From Acidothermus sp. (GTDB taxonomy: Bacteria > Actinomycetota > Actinomycetes > Acidothermales > Acidothermaceae), in NCBI GenBank assembly GCA_023512015.1, contig JAIMAI010000006.1, positions 1 to 64,000 on the forward strand: DNA of 64,000 bases, in the 5' to 3' direction. The first letter of the stretch is position 1, and every line of letters starts with the position of its first letter. Shown here one piece after another: positions 28,547 through 37,582 of the stretch. Both the position numbers and the translations under genes were made by a program. The notes below the pieces were generated by a model, which saw only the letters and a program-made list of their open reading frames with translations, searched no databases and was not told where the DNA came from.

Positions 28547-29698
28547 TTACAGGGTGCCCGCCGCCAGCTCCGCCCCGAAGGCGCGCAACCCGGCGAGGTT
28601 GTGGATGTCGTCGGCGAAGACCGGCACACCGACCAGCGGCACCCGCGGGTGAGCCAGCCGAAATCCGGCCAGCCGCGCCCGCTCGACGCCGGCGATCTGC
28701 AGTCGTTGGGCGTGTACCCGCAGCGCGGCGCCGGCCATCGCCACGTCGGGGTCGGCGGCATCAGCTGAGGCCTCCGCCGCCGCCAACGCTTGTGCAGCCG
28801 AAATGGCGGGGACGCGGCTGGTGTGCAGGCGGTTCATCACCACCCCGGCGAGGGGAAGCTCGTCGCTTATCAGTCGCTCCACGAAATACGACGCCTCGCG
28901 AAGCGCATCCGGTTCCGGAGAGCTCACCACCAGAAAAGCCGTTCCCGGGGTGCGCAGCAGCCGCGCAGTGGCTTCGGCCCGCTCGCGTAACCCTCCGAAC
29001 ATTGCGTCCATCGCGGCGACGAAGGTCTGGACGTCGGAGAGCAGCGCAGCCCCGAGTAACTTGGTCATCGTCGAAGTGACGAAATTCAGGCCCGCGTGTA
29101 GCACGCGGAAATAGCCGTGGCCGGTCGTACGCGTCGGTACCAGCAGGGTGCGGATGAAACGACCGTCGAGAAAACGCGCCAACCGAGCCGGCGCATCGAG
29201 GAAGTCGAGTGCCGAACGCGCGGGCGGGGTGTCGACCACGATGAGGTCGAACCGGCCCGATGCCTTCAGTTGGCCGAGCTTCTCCATCGCCATGTATTCC
29301 TGGGTACCGGCAAAACTCGACGACAGCGACTGATAAAACGGATTCGCGAGAATCTGGGCCGCCCGAACCGGAGAAGAATGTGCTTCCACGATTTCGTCGA
29401 AGGTGCGTTTCATATCCAGCATCATGGCGTGCAATTCGCCACGCCCACGAATTCCCGCGACCGGTCGCGGTGTGTTGTCGAGTTCCCTCACGCCCAGGGA
29501 TTGCGCGAGCCGGCGGGCCGGGTCGATGGTGAGGACCACGACCCGTCGTCCCGACTCGGCGGCCCGCAGGCCGACTGCGGCGGCGACGGTGGTCTTTCCG
29601 ACCCCTCCTGAGCCGCAGCAGACGATGATGTGAACCCGGGGATCGAGCAGCAACGCCTCGACGTCGAGCCTGGGATGGGGTGCGACCGGACCAGTCAT
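28547..29698 (-). CDS. Get3/ArsA-like ATPase (Rv3680-type)
   Basis: A 383-residue soluble ATPase of the ArsA/GET3 class. The P-loop is VCCGSGGVGKTTVAAAVGLR (about 32-51), where Ser replaces the first signature Lys of the deviant Walker A; switch I is VLTIDPARRLAQSLGV and the Walker B region is LIVVDTPPARSALDFLDAP. It is the downstream member of a two-gene operon (ATGA overlap). The M. tuberculosis pair Rv3679-Rv3680 occupies the same place and forms a Get3-like complex. A role in handling membrane proteins or anions is inferred. Confidence 0.9.
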   Translation of the reverse strand: MTGPVAPHPRLDVEALLLDPRVHIIVCCGSGGVGKTTVAAAVGLRAAESGRRVVVLTIDPARRLAQSLGVRELDNTPRPVAGIRGRGELHAMMLDMKRTFDEIVEAHSSPVRAAQILANPFYQSLSSSFAGTQEYMAMEKLGQLKASGRFDLIVVDTPPARSALDFLDAPARLARFLDGRFIRTLLVPTRTTGHGYFRVLHAGLNFVTSTMTKLLGAALLSDVQTFVAAMDAMFGGLRERAEATARLLRTPGTAFLVVSSPEPDALREASYFVERLISDELPLAGVVMNRLHTSRVPAISAAQALAAAEASADAADPDVAMAGAALRVHAQRLQIAGVERARLAGFRLAHPRVPLVGVPVFADDIHNLAGLRAFGAELAAGTL

Positions 29699-30747
29699 GC
29701 CACACCCTGAGCCCGTAATTCCGCGGCCAAGACATACAGCCGGGCGATGTCGTCGACGTCCGACTCGGGAAGTTGGTACATCGGTCGCCCGGTCTCACCG
29801 AGCACGGTGCGCAGCCGTCGTTGACGCACTCCGATCCGGGCTGCGTCCGTCATTTCTTCGGCGAGCCGAGCGGCGATTTCCTCACCCGCGGGCAACGCCA
29901 GTTTCGTGAGACCGCGTTGCAGGCAAGCGGTGTCGATACGCCCGCGGGCCGCCGTCCGAAGCAAATCGGAGGGGAGTACCTCCGGTCGGACTCGATTCAC
30001 CACCACCGCGCCTACCGGGATGCGATGGCGCTGCAGCTCCGCGATACCGTCCACCGTCTCCTGAACCGGCATTTCCTCCAAGACGGTGACCAGATGCACG
30101 GCGGTCATCGGGGACCGGATCAGCGTCATGATGGATTCAGCCTGCCGATTGATCGGTCCCACGCGTGCCAAATCGGCGACCGCTGCGTTCACGTTGAGGA
30201 ATCGCGCGATCCGCCCGGTGGGCGGCGCGTCGAGTACCACTGCGTCGTAGACGTAGCCGTCGGCGGGGGTTTTGCCGTCGACGGAAATTCGAGCGGCGGT
30301 GCGAGCCGGGCGATGTTCACCGAAGCGACGGCGGGTCGCTTCGTAGACCTTGCCGGTGAGGAGCACATCGCGCAGCCCCGGGGCGATGGTGGCGGCGAAA
30401 TCCACCGCCCCCACCCGCTGCAGCACCCGGCCGGCCCGACCGAGGTGGTAGTACATCTCCAGGTATTCCAGCAGCGCCTGCTCCGGGTCGATCGCCAGGC
30501 CGTAGACCATGCCCTCGCCTGGAGCCACCGCAAGCTTGCGCTCCGCGTAGGGCAGCGGAGGGGCGTCGAACAATTTTGCGATCCCCTGACGGCCTTCGCA
30601 CTCGGCGAGCAACACCCGCCGTCCGTCGCTCGCGAGCGCGAGGGCCCATGCGGCGGCCAGCGTGGTCTTCCCCGTGCCGCCCTTCCCGGTCACGATGTGC
30701 AGGCGGACCCCTTCCCAATCACCGGCGGGTCGGCGGTGGACGCTCAC
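29695..30747 (-). CDS. Get3/ArsA-like ATPase (Rv3679-type)
   Basis: A 350-residue partner of the neighbouring ATPase. P-loop LHIVTGKGGTGKTTLAAAWA keeps both Lys of the deviant Walker A. VLLAECEGRQGIAKLFDAPP follows, with VVLDAPPTGRIARFLNV as the Walker B region. GTG at 30747. First gene of the operon; the pair probably forms a heterodimer with one canonical and one altered site. Confidence 0.9.
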   Translation of the reverse strand: MSVHRRPAGDWEGVRLHIVTGKGGTGKTTLAAAWALALASDGRRVLLAECEGRQGIAKLFDAPPLPYAERKLAVAPGEGMVYGLAIDPEQALLEYLEMYYHLGRAGRVLQRVGAVDFAATIAPGLRDVLLTGKVYEATRRRFGEHRPARTAARISVDGKTPADGYVYDAVVLDAPPTGRIARFLNVNAAVADLARVGPINRQAESIMTLIRSPMTAVHLVTVLEEMPVQETVDGIAELQRHRIPVGAVVVNRVRPEVLPSDLLRTAARGRIDTACLQRGLTKLALPAGEEIAARLAEEMTDAARIGVRQRRLRTVLGETGRPMYQLPESDVDDIARLYVLAAELRAQGVA

Positions 30748-30829
30748 GCTTCGCGAGCCTAGACGCGCGGCTGCTGGGTGTGGTGATTAGGCTCGGCGCC
30801 ATCGGATGGTGACCATTTCGGGAGGACCG

Positions 30830-30988
30830 GTGACGACCTGGGAGTACGCCACGGTGCCACTGCTCGTGCACGCGACCAAACAAATCCTCGATACCTGGGG
30901 GGCCGAGGGGTGGGAACTCGTCACGGTGATCCCTGGGCCGGGACCCGAGCAACTCGTCGCCTACCTGAAACGCCCGCGAGAATCATGA
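30830..30988 (+). CDS. DUF4177-type small protein
   Basis: A 52-residue protein: TTWEYATVPLLVHATKQIL, then DTWGAEGWELVTVIPGPG, the WExxxVP...LN..GxEGWELV pattern of DUF4177. The GTG at 30830 follows GGGAGGACCG; an upstream ATG at 30806 would add eight residues. It corresponds to the tiny gene (Rv3678A) found at the same spot in mycobacteria. Function unknown. Confidence 0.82.
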   Translation: MTTWEYATVPLLVHATKQILDTWGAEGWELVTVIPGPGPEQLVAYLKRPRES

Positions 30989-31090
30989 GAGGGCGATCGA
31001 TGCCGAGTGCGGCCTCGTGATCGACGACTGGTCGGGCTGATGGAAGGGTGAGCGGGGGCGCGGAGGTAAGCGGAGGAGAGGGGCGAACAG

Positions 31091-31576
31091 ATGACGGAGC
31101 AGGTCACCCCCGAAGAGCGGATCGCCGCCTTGGGTCTGCGCCTTCCGCCGGTTCCGGCGCCCGTGGCGGCGTACGTGCCCGCCGTCCGCTCCGGGCCGTA
31201 TGTCTTCACCTCCGGCCAACTCCCCATGGTGGACGGCGAGCTGGTGGAGACCGGCAAGGTCGGCACCGACGTCGACGCCGATGTCAGCCCCGAGGCGGCG
31301 AAAGCGGCCGCGCGCATCTGTGTGCTCAACGCGCTGGCAGCCGTCCGCGATCTCGTGGGAGAGCTCGGCAAGGTCCGCCGCATCGTCAAAGTCGTCGGAT
31401 ACGTGGCCAGCTCACCGAATTTCACCGGCCAGCCCGGGGTGGTCAACGGAGCCAGTGAGCTCCTCGGTGAAATCTTCGGAGACGCTGGCGCCCACGCGCG
31501 AAGTGCGGTCGGAGTGGCTGCGCTCCCGCTCGATGCCCCGGTCGAAATCGAGCTCATCGTCGAAGTCCGCGATTGA
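31091..31576 (+). CDS. RidA/YjgF-family protein
   Basis: A 161-residue member of the RidA family, deaminases of reactive enamine/imine intermediates. YVFTSGQLPMVDGELVETGK and VVGYVASSPNFTGQPGVVNG are characteristic, and AVGVAALPLDAPVEIELIVE gives the terminal strands. The usual arginine of the active site (R in the RxA/SAVxVxxLP region) is not in its classic position, as in other long RidA paralogues. ATG at 31091 behind GGAGGAG-type sequence. Starts a RidA-NUDIX-MBL run. Confidence 0.9.
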   Translation: MTEQVTPEERIAALGLRLPPVPAPVAAYVPAVRSGPYVFTSGQLPMVDGELVETGKVGTDVDADVSPEAAKAAARICVLNALAAVRDLVGELGKVRRIVKVVGYVASSPNFTGQPGVVNGASELLGEIFGDAGAHARSAVGVAALPLDAPVEIELIVEVRD

Positions 31577-31594
31577 GAGACTGCGGCGCGTGTT

Positions 31595-32266
31595 GTGAAA
31601 TTGCCATCCTCCCCCGAGTCGTCCGGCTTTCCGCCTCCCGATATCGCGATGATCGGGCGGGCTCGGGAGTTCCGGACGGCGGGCAGGGCGCCGGCGCCCC
31701 CGCGACCGGCGGCGACCGTCGTCCTGGTGCGCGGAGATCCGCTCCAGGTGCTGCTGCTTCGCCGCGCCACCGGCCTCGCGTTCGCGCCGGGACTATACGC
31801 GTTTCCCGGCGGCAGCCTCGACCGCGTCGATGAGGGCGAGACGGACGGCGCTCCCGACCCTTTACTGCGATTCCGACGGGCCGCGGTGCGGGAGACCCAC
31901 GAAGAGACCGGAATCCGGCTCGATCCCAAGTGTCTGAAACCGTGGTCCATCTGGGTCACGCCACCCTTCGAACCACGCCGCTACGAGACGGTGTTTTTCC
32001 TCGCCCTTGCCCCGGCGGCAGACGACGTCGTCCTCGACCCGGCGGAATGCGCGGAGGCCAGATGGGTTGCGCCGGCGCGTGCTGCGGCCGAGCGGCTGCC
32101 GATGCTGCCCCCGACGCTGTACACCCTGCGGGAGCTGGCGACGTTCGCTTCCGCGGCGCACGCGATGGACAGTCCCCGCGTCGTCCGGCGGTTCGCCCTC
32201 GACCTCGATCTGGACGCCGATCCGCCCCGCTGGGTGGAGACCGACGGGCGGGAGGAGCGGTCGTGA
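31595..32266 (+). CDS. NUDIX hydrolase (NUDT19-like)
   Basis: A 223-residue NUDIX enzyme. The core starts with AATVVLVRGDPLQVLLLRRA; FPGGSLDRVDEGE and AAVRETHEETGIRLD form the NUDIX box with an insertion between its halves, typical of coenzyme-A-active NUDT19-type members. A conserved PPTLYTLRELATF block lies near the end. GTG at 31595; its stop overlaps the next start by GTGA. Substrate unknown, CoA derivatives plausible. Confidence 0.86.
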   Translation: MKLPSSPESSGFPPPDIAMIGRAREFRTAGRAPAPPRPAATVVLVRGDPLQVLLLRRATGLAFAPGLYAFPGGSLDRVDEGETDGAPDPLLRFRRAAVRETHEETGIRLDPKCLKPWSIWVTPPFEPRRYETVFFLALAPAADDVVLDPAECAEARWVAPARAAAERLPMLPPTLYTLRELATFASAAHAMDSPRVVRRFALDLDLDADPPRWVETDGREERS

Positions 32267-33057
32267 GGCATGTCCGGCTGCTGCGGGCGGACAATCCCTC
32301 GCCGTACACCTTGAGCGGCACCAATACGTGGGTGGTCGCCGACGGCGGTGAGGTAGTCGTGATCGACCCCGGCCCGGCGCTTCCGGCCCACCTCGATGCG
32401 ATCGCGCGGACCGTCGGCGATCGGCGGGTGGTGGCCGTCGTCCTCACGCACGGGCATCTCGATCACTCGGAGGGTGCGGCGGAACTCGCCGCGTGGCTCG
32501 ACGCCCCGGTGCGCGGCGCCGACCCCGCATTCTGCGAGGGAACTGCTCCGCTGCGCGACGGCGAGCGGCTTCGGATCGGCGAGATCGACCTCGACGTGCT
32601 GACCACCCCGGGGCACAGCCGTGATTCGGTCTGCTTCGTGGCGGATGTGGATCACGTGGTGTTCACCGGCGACACCGTCCTCGGTGCGGGCAGCAGCTTG
32701 GTCGCATGGCCGGACGGCAACCTCGCCGCGTACCTGGATTCCTTGGAGCGGCTGGCCGGTCTCATCGCCGCCCGAAATCTCCTCCTGGTTGCGCCCGGGC
32801 ATGGGCCACTGCGTCGCGACGCCGCCCGTCTCGTGGACCACTACCGGACGCACCGGTCGGAGCGTTTGGACCAGGTGCGCGAGGCCGTGCGGGAAGGTGC
32901 TCGCGACGCGGACGCCGTTTTCGCCCGCGTTTACGGCCGAGAGGTATCGGACGAATTGGCGGCCGCAGCGCGGACGACGTTGCTCGCCCAACTCGATTTC
33001 CTTTACCGGCGAGCGGAATTACCGGCGGATTTCGCGGTTACTTGGCTCGACGGGTGA
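32263..33057 (+). CDS. Metallo-beta-lactamase-fold hydrolase (LACTB2-like)
   Basis: A 264-residue hydrolase. The metal-binding VVLTHGHLDHSEGAAELA motif (about 65), the later His in LTTPGHSRDSVCFV, FTGDTVLGAG and the terminal LLLVAPGHGPL give a complete two-metal site. GTG at 32263 with GGAGGAG six bases upstream. Corresponds to Rv3677c; human LACTB2 relatives are endoribonucleases, so RNA or a small ester could be substrate. Its last 20 bases overlap the end of the convergent crp gene. Confidence 0.9.
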   Translation: MRHVRLLRADNPSPYTLSGTNTWVVADGGEVVVIDPGPALPAHLDAIARTVGDRRVVAVVLTHGHLDHSEGAAELAAWLDAPVRGADPAFCEGTAPLRDGERLRIGEIDLDVLTTPGHSRDSVCFVADVDHVVFTGDTVLGAGSSLVAWPDGNLAAYLDSLERLAGLIAARNLLLVAPGHGPLRRDAARLVDHYRTHRSERLDQVREAVREGARDADAVFARVYGREVSDELAAAARTTLLAQLDFLYRRAELPADFAVTWLDG

Positions 33058-33712
33058 GACCTTCGATGTCCTTGATGAGGACGGCGCGTGGTTCGATCCG
33101 AATCCAGCCTCGACTCGCGAAATCGGCCAACGCTTTGTTAACGGTTTCCCGGGACGCGCCGACCAGTTGTGCGAGCTCCTCTTGGGTGAGATCGTGTGCG
33201 ACGTGCAACCCCTCCGGGGTTTCGCGTCCGAAACGCTGTGCCAGACCGAGGAGTGCTTTGGCCACCCGGGCCGGGACGTCGGAGAAAACCAGGTCGGCCA
33301 GCACGTCGTTGGTGCGCCGAAGCCGTTGAGCCAACGCCCGCAGCAGTTGCATGGCGACGTCCGGACGCCCGGTGAGCCAGGGCCGCAGGGCGTCGTGCGC
33401 CAGGGACGCGAGCACGGCGTCGGTCACGGCGATGGCCCCGGCCGTCCGCGGTTTGGGGTCGAAGAGCGACAATTCCCCGAACATCTCACCGGGCCCGAGC
33501 ACGGCCTGTAGGTTCTCCCGGCCATCGGGCGCCGTCCGCGCCAATTTGACCTTTCCTTCGATGATGGCGTACAGCTTGTCGCCGGGGTCTCCCTCGTTGA
33601 ATATCACGTCACCGCGGCTGAAGCGCTCGTAACACATCGCCGCACGCAACGCACCGTTCGCTTCGTCGTCCAGGGCGGCGAAGAGCGGCAACGCGCTCAG
33701 CACGTCGTCCAT
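33038..33712 (-). CDS. crp: Crp/Fnr-family cAMP-responsive regulator
   Basis: A 224-residue regulator, the exact length of M. tuberculosis Crp (Rv3676), which it follows closely: NEGDPGDKLYAIIEGKVKLA, then MFGELSLFDPKPRTAGAIAV (cyclic nucleotide pocket), LADLVFSDVPARVAKALLGL and the helix-turn-helix LTQEELAQLVGASRETVNKA. The ATG at 33712 is preferred over the upstream frame extension. Convergent with the MBL gene. Confidence 0.94.
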   Translation of the reverse strand: MDDVLSALPLFAALDDEANGALRAAMCYERFSRGDVIFNEGDPGDKLYAIIEGKVKLARTAPDGRENLQAVLGPGEMFGELSLFDPKPRTAGAIAVTDAVLASLAHDALRPWLTGRPDVAMQLLRALAQRLRRTNDVLADLVFSDVPARVAKALLGLAQRFGRETPEGLHVAHDLTQEELAQLVGASRETVNKALADFASRGWIRIEPRAVLIKDIEGLTRRAK

Positions 33713-33775
33713 GTCGGTGATTGTCACACCCCCCGCTCGACGAGACCGCACCGGGCTCCGGCCGCTGCGCGCTGC

Positions 33776-34354
33776 CTACCGGTCGGGTCGGGCGGTCGAC
33801 CGGCGGCTCGTGCCGTCGCCGATCGCGGCGAGCGATCCCTCCTGTCGGGTATGTGCGTCGGCGGGACGAGGGAGGGCCACCAGGCACAGCGTCGGATTCT
33901 CGCGATAGCGGGCAATCAATTCCTGGGTCGCCGCTTCGATACGCCGGTGCAGAGCCGCCCGATAGGCCGAGAGCTGAATCTCGGCCCCGGCGAGTTCACG
34001 AGCCAACGCCTCGTTGTACGCGGTGTCCCCGGGGCGCGGCTGGCGATCCCAGAGCCGGTCGAGATCGGGGAGTGGGGGCATGTCGTCGCTGGGAATCACA
34101 CGGATCAACGCCCGACGTCCGCTTTCCAAACGGGCTTCGGCGAAGACGTTGCGCAGGGCCTCGACACTGATCTCTCCCGCCTCACCGGCGCGTACCAGGT
34201 CGAGTCTGGCCTGGATGATGCGTCGCCAATACGAGACACGGTCCTCTTCCTCGGCTAGTGCCTGGCGGTAGGCGCGGAGATCGCCGATGGACAGGTGAGC
34301 AAAGCTGGGATCGCGCTGGGGCGTGCGCTGGCGCGTCGTGCTCGAGGTACTCAC
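33776..34354 (-). CDS. rsiG: RsiG-like anti-sigma factor, predicted c-di-GMP binding
   Basis: A 192-residue protein of two long antiparallel helices. The first helix holds EDRVSYWRRIIQARLD (residues about 37-52), an exact fit to the RsiG motif E-x3-S-x2-R-x3-Q-x3-D that binds c-di-GMP. The second holds EIQLSAYRAALHRRIE (about 125-140), the same spacing with His and Glu replacing Gln and Asp. In Streptomyces, RsiG loaded with c-di-GMP sequesters sigma WhiG. The GTG at 34354 is taken as start; a TTG at 34375 is possible. It sits between crp and nth, and the only sigma-28-type factor in the window is at 1343-2236. Confidence 0.82.
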   Translation of the reverse strand: MSTSSTTRQRTPQRDPSFAHLSIGDLRAYRQALAEEEDRVSYWRRIIQARLDLVRAGEAGEISVEALRNVFAEARLESGRRALIRVIPSDDMPPLPDLDRLWDRQPRPGDTAYNEALARELAGAEIQLSAYRAALHRRIEAATQELIARYRENPTLCLVALPRPADAHTRQEGSLAAIGDGTSRRSTARPDR

Positions 34355-34522
34355 CAAGGTTCCGTCCCTACCCAATCAATCCGTCCGGGGGGCCGTCCCT
34401 GCCCGAATCGGCGCCCCTCGCGAATGCCTTGAGCGCCCGGACGGCGGATGCATCCGACGTCACCCGGACAGGGGAGTACCCGGCCGCCGTTTCGAGTTTT
34501 TGTCGCCTCTAGGCTGCCGTTC

Positions 34523-35317
34523 GTGGCCTCTCGCGCTCCGGTGTCGGTCCGTTCCGCCGCTGCGGGTCGCCCGGCCGGTCGAGCGACGGGACGGGCGACG
34601 GCGAGCACCGCGGCGAAACCGGATGAGACCACACGGCGCCGCGCACGGGCGATCGCGGCAAAACTCGCGGAGCTGTACCCGGATGCGCACTGCGAACTGA
34701 ATTTCTCCAACCCCCTCGAATTGCTGGTCGCCACGATTCTCTCGGCGCAATGCACTGACCGCCGGGTGAACATGGTGACCCCGAAGCTCTTCGCCCGCTA
34801 CCGCACGGCTGCCGACTACGCGAGTGCCGACCGCGCGGAGCTGGAATCCCTCATCGCATCGACGGGTTTCTACCGCAATAAGGCGCGCTCCATCATCGGG
34901 ATGGCGCAGGAGTTGTGCGCCCGTTTCGGAGGTGAGGTCCCCGACCGACTCGAGGATCTCGTCACCCTTCCCGGAGTCGGACGCAAGACCGCCAACGTCG
35001 TGCTCGGCACGGCTTTCGGAGTGCCGGGCATCACCGTCGACACCCACGTGCTGCGGTTGGCGAAGCGCTTCGGGTGGACGACGTCGGACGATCCGGTGGT
35101 GGTCGAACGAGACATCGCAGCCCTCATCCCGCGCAAGGAGTGGACCATCCTCTCCCATCGGATGATCTGGCATGGACGGCGGGTGTGCCACGCCCGTCGA
35201 CCCGCCTGCGGGGCGTGTGGGCTCAAGGAACTCTGCCCCTCCTACGGAATCGGGCCCACCGACCCGCAGGAAGCCGCGAAGCTCGTCAAGACCAAACCCA
35301 TCGACGAACTGCCGTGA
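34523..35317 (+). CDS. nth: Endonuclease III (DNA glycosylase/AP lyase)
   Basis: Removes oxidised pyrimidines and nicks abasic sites. [19 protein letters not shown] is the family core; [18 protein letters not shown] carries the helix-hairpin-helix and catalytic Lys, and [15 protein letters not shown] the catalytic Asp. The 4Fe-4S ligands are C-x6-C-x2-C-x5-C in [21 protein letters not shown] at 34523 is chosen; the frame is open to 34448 and the basic Ala-rich N-terminus makes the exact start uncertain. Same place as Rv3674c. Confidence 0.93.
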   Translation: MASRAPVSVRSAAAGRPAGRATGRATASTAAKPDETTRRRARAIAAKLAELYPDAHCELNFSNPLELLVATILSAQCTDRRVNMVTPKLFARYRTAADYASADRAELESLIASTGFYRNKARSIIGMAQELCARFGGEVPDRLEDLVTLPGVGRKTANVVLGTAFGVPGITVDTHVLRLAKRFGWTTSDDPVVVERDIAALIPRKEWTILSHRMIWHGRRVCHARRPACGACGLKELCPSYGIGPTDPQEAAKLVKTKPIDELP

Positions 35318-35934
35318 CGCCCTCCGTTCACTCCTCCGCTAGGCGGTGGGCGGCGGCCGTCGCCGTGGTCGCCGTCCTCGTCGCCGTGGCCGTCGTCGTG
35401 AACCGAGCCACCCGGCCGCACACGGCCGGGAGTCTGCGGACCGACCCCGCCCTCGTGGCCCGGGCCGACCTCGACCCGTGCCCCGCGAGTACCCATCCGC
35501 CGGTCGCGGGTGGCCTGCCCACGCTCCGCCTCCCCTGTCTGGGCACAGGACGGGCGGTCGATCTCGCCGGTCTGCGGGGGCCGCTGCTGGTGAACATCTG
35601 GGCTGCTCCGTGTCCGCCGTGTCAGCAGGAAGCGCCGATCCTGCAACGCTTCTACGCCGCGAACAAGGCCAAAGTGGGGGTACTCGGCGTCGTGGACGGC
35701 AATTACCCCGATACGCCGAACGACGCCCTCGATGCCGCTCATGGTCTCGGACTGCACTACCCCTCGGTGTTCGACGCGAAGGGGGAACTCTTGACCCGGC
35801 TCCATCTCACGGGAATTCCGGTGACCCTTTTCATCGCCGCCGACGGCTCTATCGCGGGACGACATATCGGGCAAATCCGCGACGGCGAACTGCCGTCGCT
35901 CGTCGCCCGTTACCTCGGAATTCGAACCTCGTGA
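35314..35934 (+). CDS. TlpA-like membrane-anchored thioredoxin
   Basis: A 206-residue extracytoplasmic thiol-disulfide protein. One N-terminal anchor ([17 protein letters not shown]), then a Cys pair framing a Pro-rich stretch, and the active site [20 protein letters not shown]. The cis-Pro region is [14 protein letters not shown]. The GTG at 35314 overlaps the nth stop, and the gene is followed by a coupled NUDIX gene, as Rv3673c-Rv3672c. May reduce or isomerise disulfides, or serve cytochrome maturation. Confidence 0.9.
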   Translation: MTPSVHSSARRWAAAVAVVAVLVAVAVVVNRATRPHTAGSLRTDPALVARADLDPCPASTHPPVAGGLPTLRLPCLGTGRAVDLAGLRGPLLVNIWAAPCPPCQQEAPILQRFYAANKAKVGVLGVVDGNYPDTPNDALDAAHGLGLHYPSVFDAKGELLTRLHLTGIPVTLFIAADGSIAGRHIGQIRDGELPSLVARYLGIRTS

Positions 35935-36614
35935 AACGGCATGCTCACGTCATGAAGGTCGGCACGTTCCACGACTCGCTTCCCGATTGGGCGAGACGGC
36001 TGCTCGCCGCCCCGGACCCACCGGCGTCCGACCGAATTCTTTCTCCCAACCCGAAGGACGCCGCACCGCGGAGCGGAGCGGTTCTGATCCTGATCGGGGA
36101 AGGGCAGGAAGGTCCCGACGTCCTCCTCATCGAACGCAGCGCCGAGTCCCGCGACCACCCCGCGCAGGTCGCCTTTCCGGGGGGCAGCACCGAACCCGAC
36201 GACCGCGACGCCGTCGCCACCGCGCTACGGGAGGCCGCCGAGGAGACGGGGATCGACCCGGCCGGGGTGCGGGTGCTGCGGGTACTCCCGGCGCGTTGGC
36301 TCAGCGTCTCGCGCTTCGAGGTGGTGCCGGTGCTCGCGTGGTGGGTGCAGCCGACCGCCGTCCGACCCGGGGATCTCACCGAAGTCGCTGCGGTGGCCCG
36401 CGTCCCGCTCGCGCTCCTCGCCAATCCCGCCCATCGCCGCCGGCTGCGTCATCCGAGAGGCGGTGTCGGCCCCGCGTTCGACCTCCGACCTGTCGGCGGC
36501 TTCTTTATCTGGGGATTCACCGCCTCGCTCCTCGACTGGCTGCTCGACGCCGGCGGGTGGGCGAGGCCGTGGGACGACGCCGAGGTGGGCGAACTGCCGC
36601 TGCCTCGGAGGTGA
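35931..36614 (+). CDS. NUDIX hydrolase, CoA pyrophosphatase type
   Basis: A 227-residue enzyme if started at the GTG (35931) that overlaps the previous stop; an ATG at 35952 gives 220. LLIERSAESRDHPAQVAFPG and ALREAAEETGIDPAGVRVL form the NudL/NUDT7-type NUDIX region that splits coenzyme A. The end (PVGGFFIWGFTASLLDWLL) is also typical. Corresponds to Rv3672c. Confidence 0.9.
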   Translation: MKRHAHVMKVGTFHDSLPDWARRLLAAPDPPASDRILSPNPKDAAPRSGAVLILIGEGQEGPDVLLIERSAESRDHPAQVAFPGGSTEPDDRDAVATALREAAEETGIDPAGVRVLRVLPARWLSVSRFEVVPVLAWWVQPTAVRPGDLTEVAAVARVPLALLANPAHRRRLRHPRGGVGPAFDLRPVGGFFIWGFTASLLDWLLDAGGWARPWDDAEVGELPLPRR

Positions 36615-36658
36615 CCGCGCTCGGGCTGCCCGGTGCGGTCATGTGGCACGCTGGGCGC

Positions 36659-37582
36659 ATGCCGAGCCCGGACTCCGTGGTGTGGGCCGAGGGCCCGTGG
36701 ACGCACCGGGAGATCTCTGCGAACGGGATGCGGTTCCACGCGGTGGAATCCGGCGAGGGGCCGTTGGTGGTTTTGCTCCACGGCTTCCCGCAATTCTGGT
36801 GGGCGATGCGCGAACCGTTGACGCAGATCGCGGCGGCAGGCTACCGGTGCGTCGCTCCGGACCTGCGCGGGTACGGGGGCAGCGACAAACCGCCTCGGGG
36901 TTACGACGCCGTCACGCTTGCCGCCGACGTCGCCGGACTGATCCGTGCTCTCGGTGGACGAGAAGCCGTGCTGGTCGGGCACGACTGGGGCGGTTTCGCG
37001 GCGTGGACGACGGCCGCGTTGCATCCCGGCCTGGTGCGGGGCCTGGTGATCCTGTCGGCGCCGCATCCGCTGCGGGCACGAGCCGCGCTGTTCACCGACC
37101 CCGGTGGGCAGCTGCGGGCGAGCAAACCCTTGCTTGCCTTCCAACTCCCGTGGTGGCCGGAACGTGCCTTGGTCGCGCGAACGGGGGAACGGGTGGCGCA
37201 GTTGTTGCAGGCGTGGTCTGTGGCCCCGTGGGCGGACGACGAGGCGCTGCGCCGATACCGGGAACACATCTGCATCCCGCACGTGGCCCATTCCGCGCTC
37301 GAGTATTTCCGGTGGTGGATGCGCTCCCAGTTCCGCCCGGACGGCGCACGTTTCGCGCGGCTGCTGCGCCGGTGCCGGATTCGCGTCCCGACTCTCCAGG
37401 TGCACGGGGACGGCGACCCGTACGTGTTGCCACGCACCGCCGCCGGATCGGGGCGATACGTCGACGGCTGGTATTCCTGGCGAGTCGTGGAGGGCGCCGG
37501 GCATTTCCTCACCGAAGAAAAGCCGAAACTCGTCTGCCAAGAAGTGCTGCACTGGCTGGACGAATTGGATCGTGGCCGATGA
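36659..37582 (+). CDS. ephE: Alpha/beta hydrolase, epoxide hydrolase type (EphE-like)
   Basis: A 307-residue hydrolase. The oxyanion motif is VVLLHGFPQFWWAMREPL, the nucleophile Asp lies in AVLVGHDWGGFAAWTT (about 107), and the His in VVEGAGHFLTEEKP. GYGGSDKPPRGYD is the usual epoxide hydrolase signature. ATG at 36659 is used; a GTG at 36611, overlapping the previous stop, would add 16 residues. Same place as Rv3670. Its stop overlaps the DUF309 start. Confidence 0.9.
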   Translation: MPSPDSVVWAEGPWTHREISANGMRFHAVESGEGPLVVLLHGFPQFWWAMREPLTQIAAAGYRCVAPDLRGYGGSDKPPRGYDAVTLAADVAGLIRALGGREAVLVGHDWGGFAAWTTAALHPGLVRGLVILSAPHPLRARAALFTDPGGQLRASKPLLAFQLPWWPERALVARTGERVAQLLQAWSVAPWADDEALRRYREHICIPHVAHSALEYFRWWMRSQFRPDGARFARLLRRCRIRVPTLQVHGDGDPYVLPRTAAGSGRYVDGWYSWRVVEGAGHFLTEEKPKLVCQEVLHWLDELDRGR

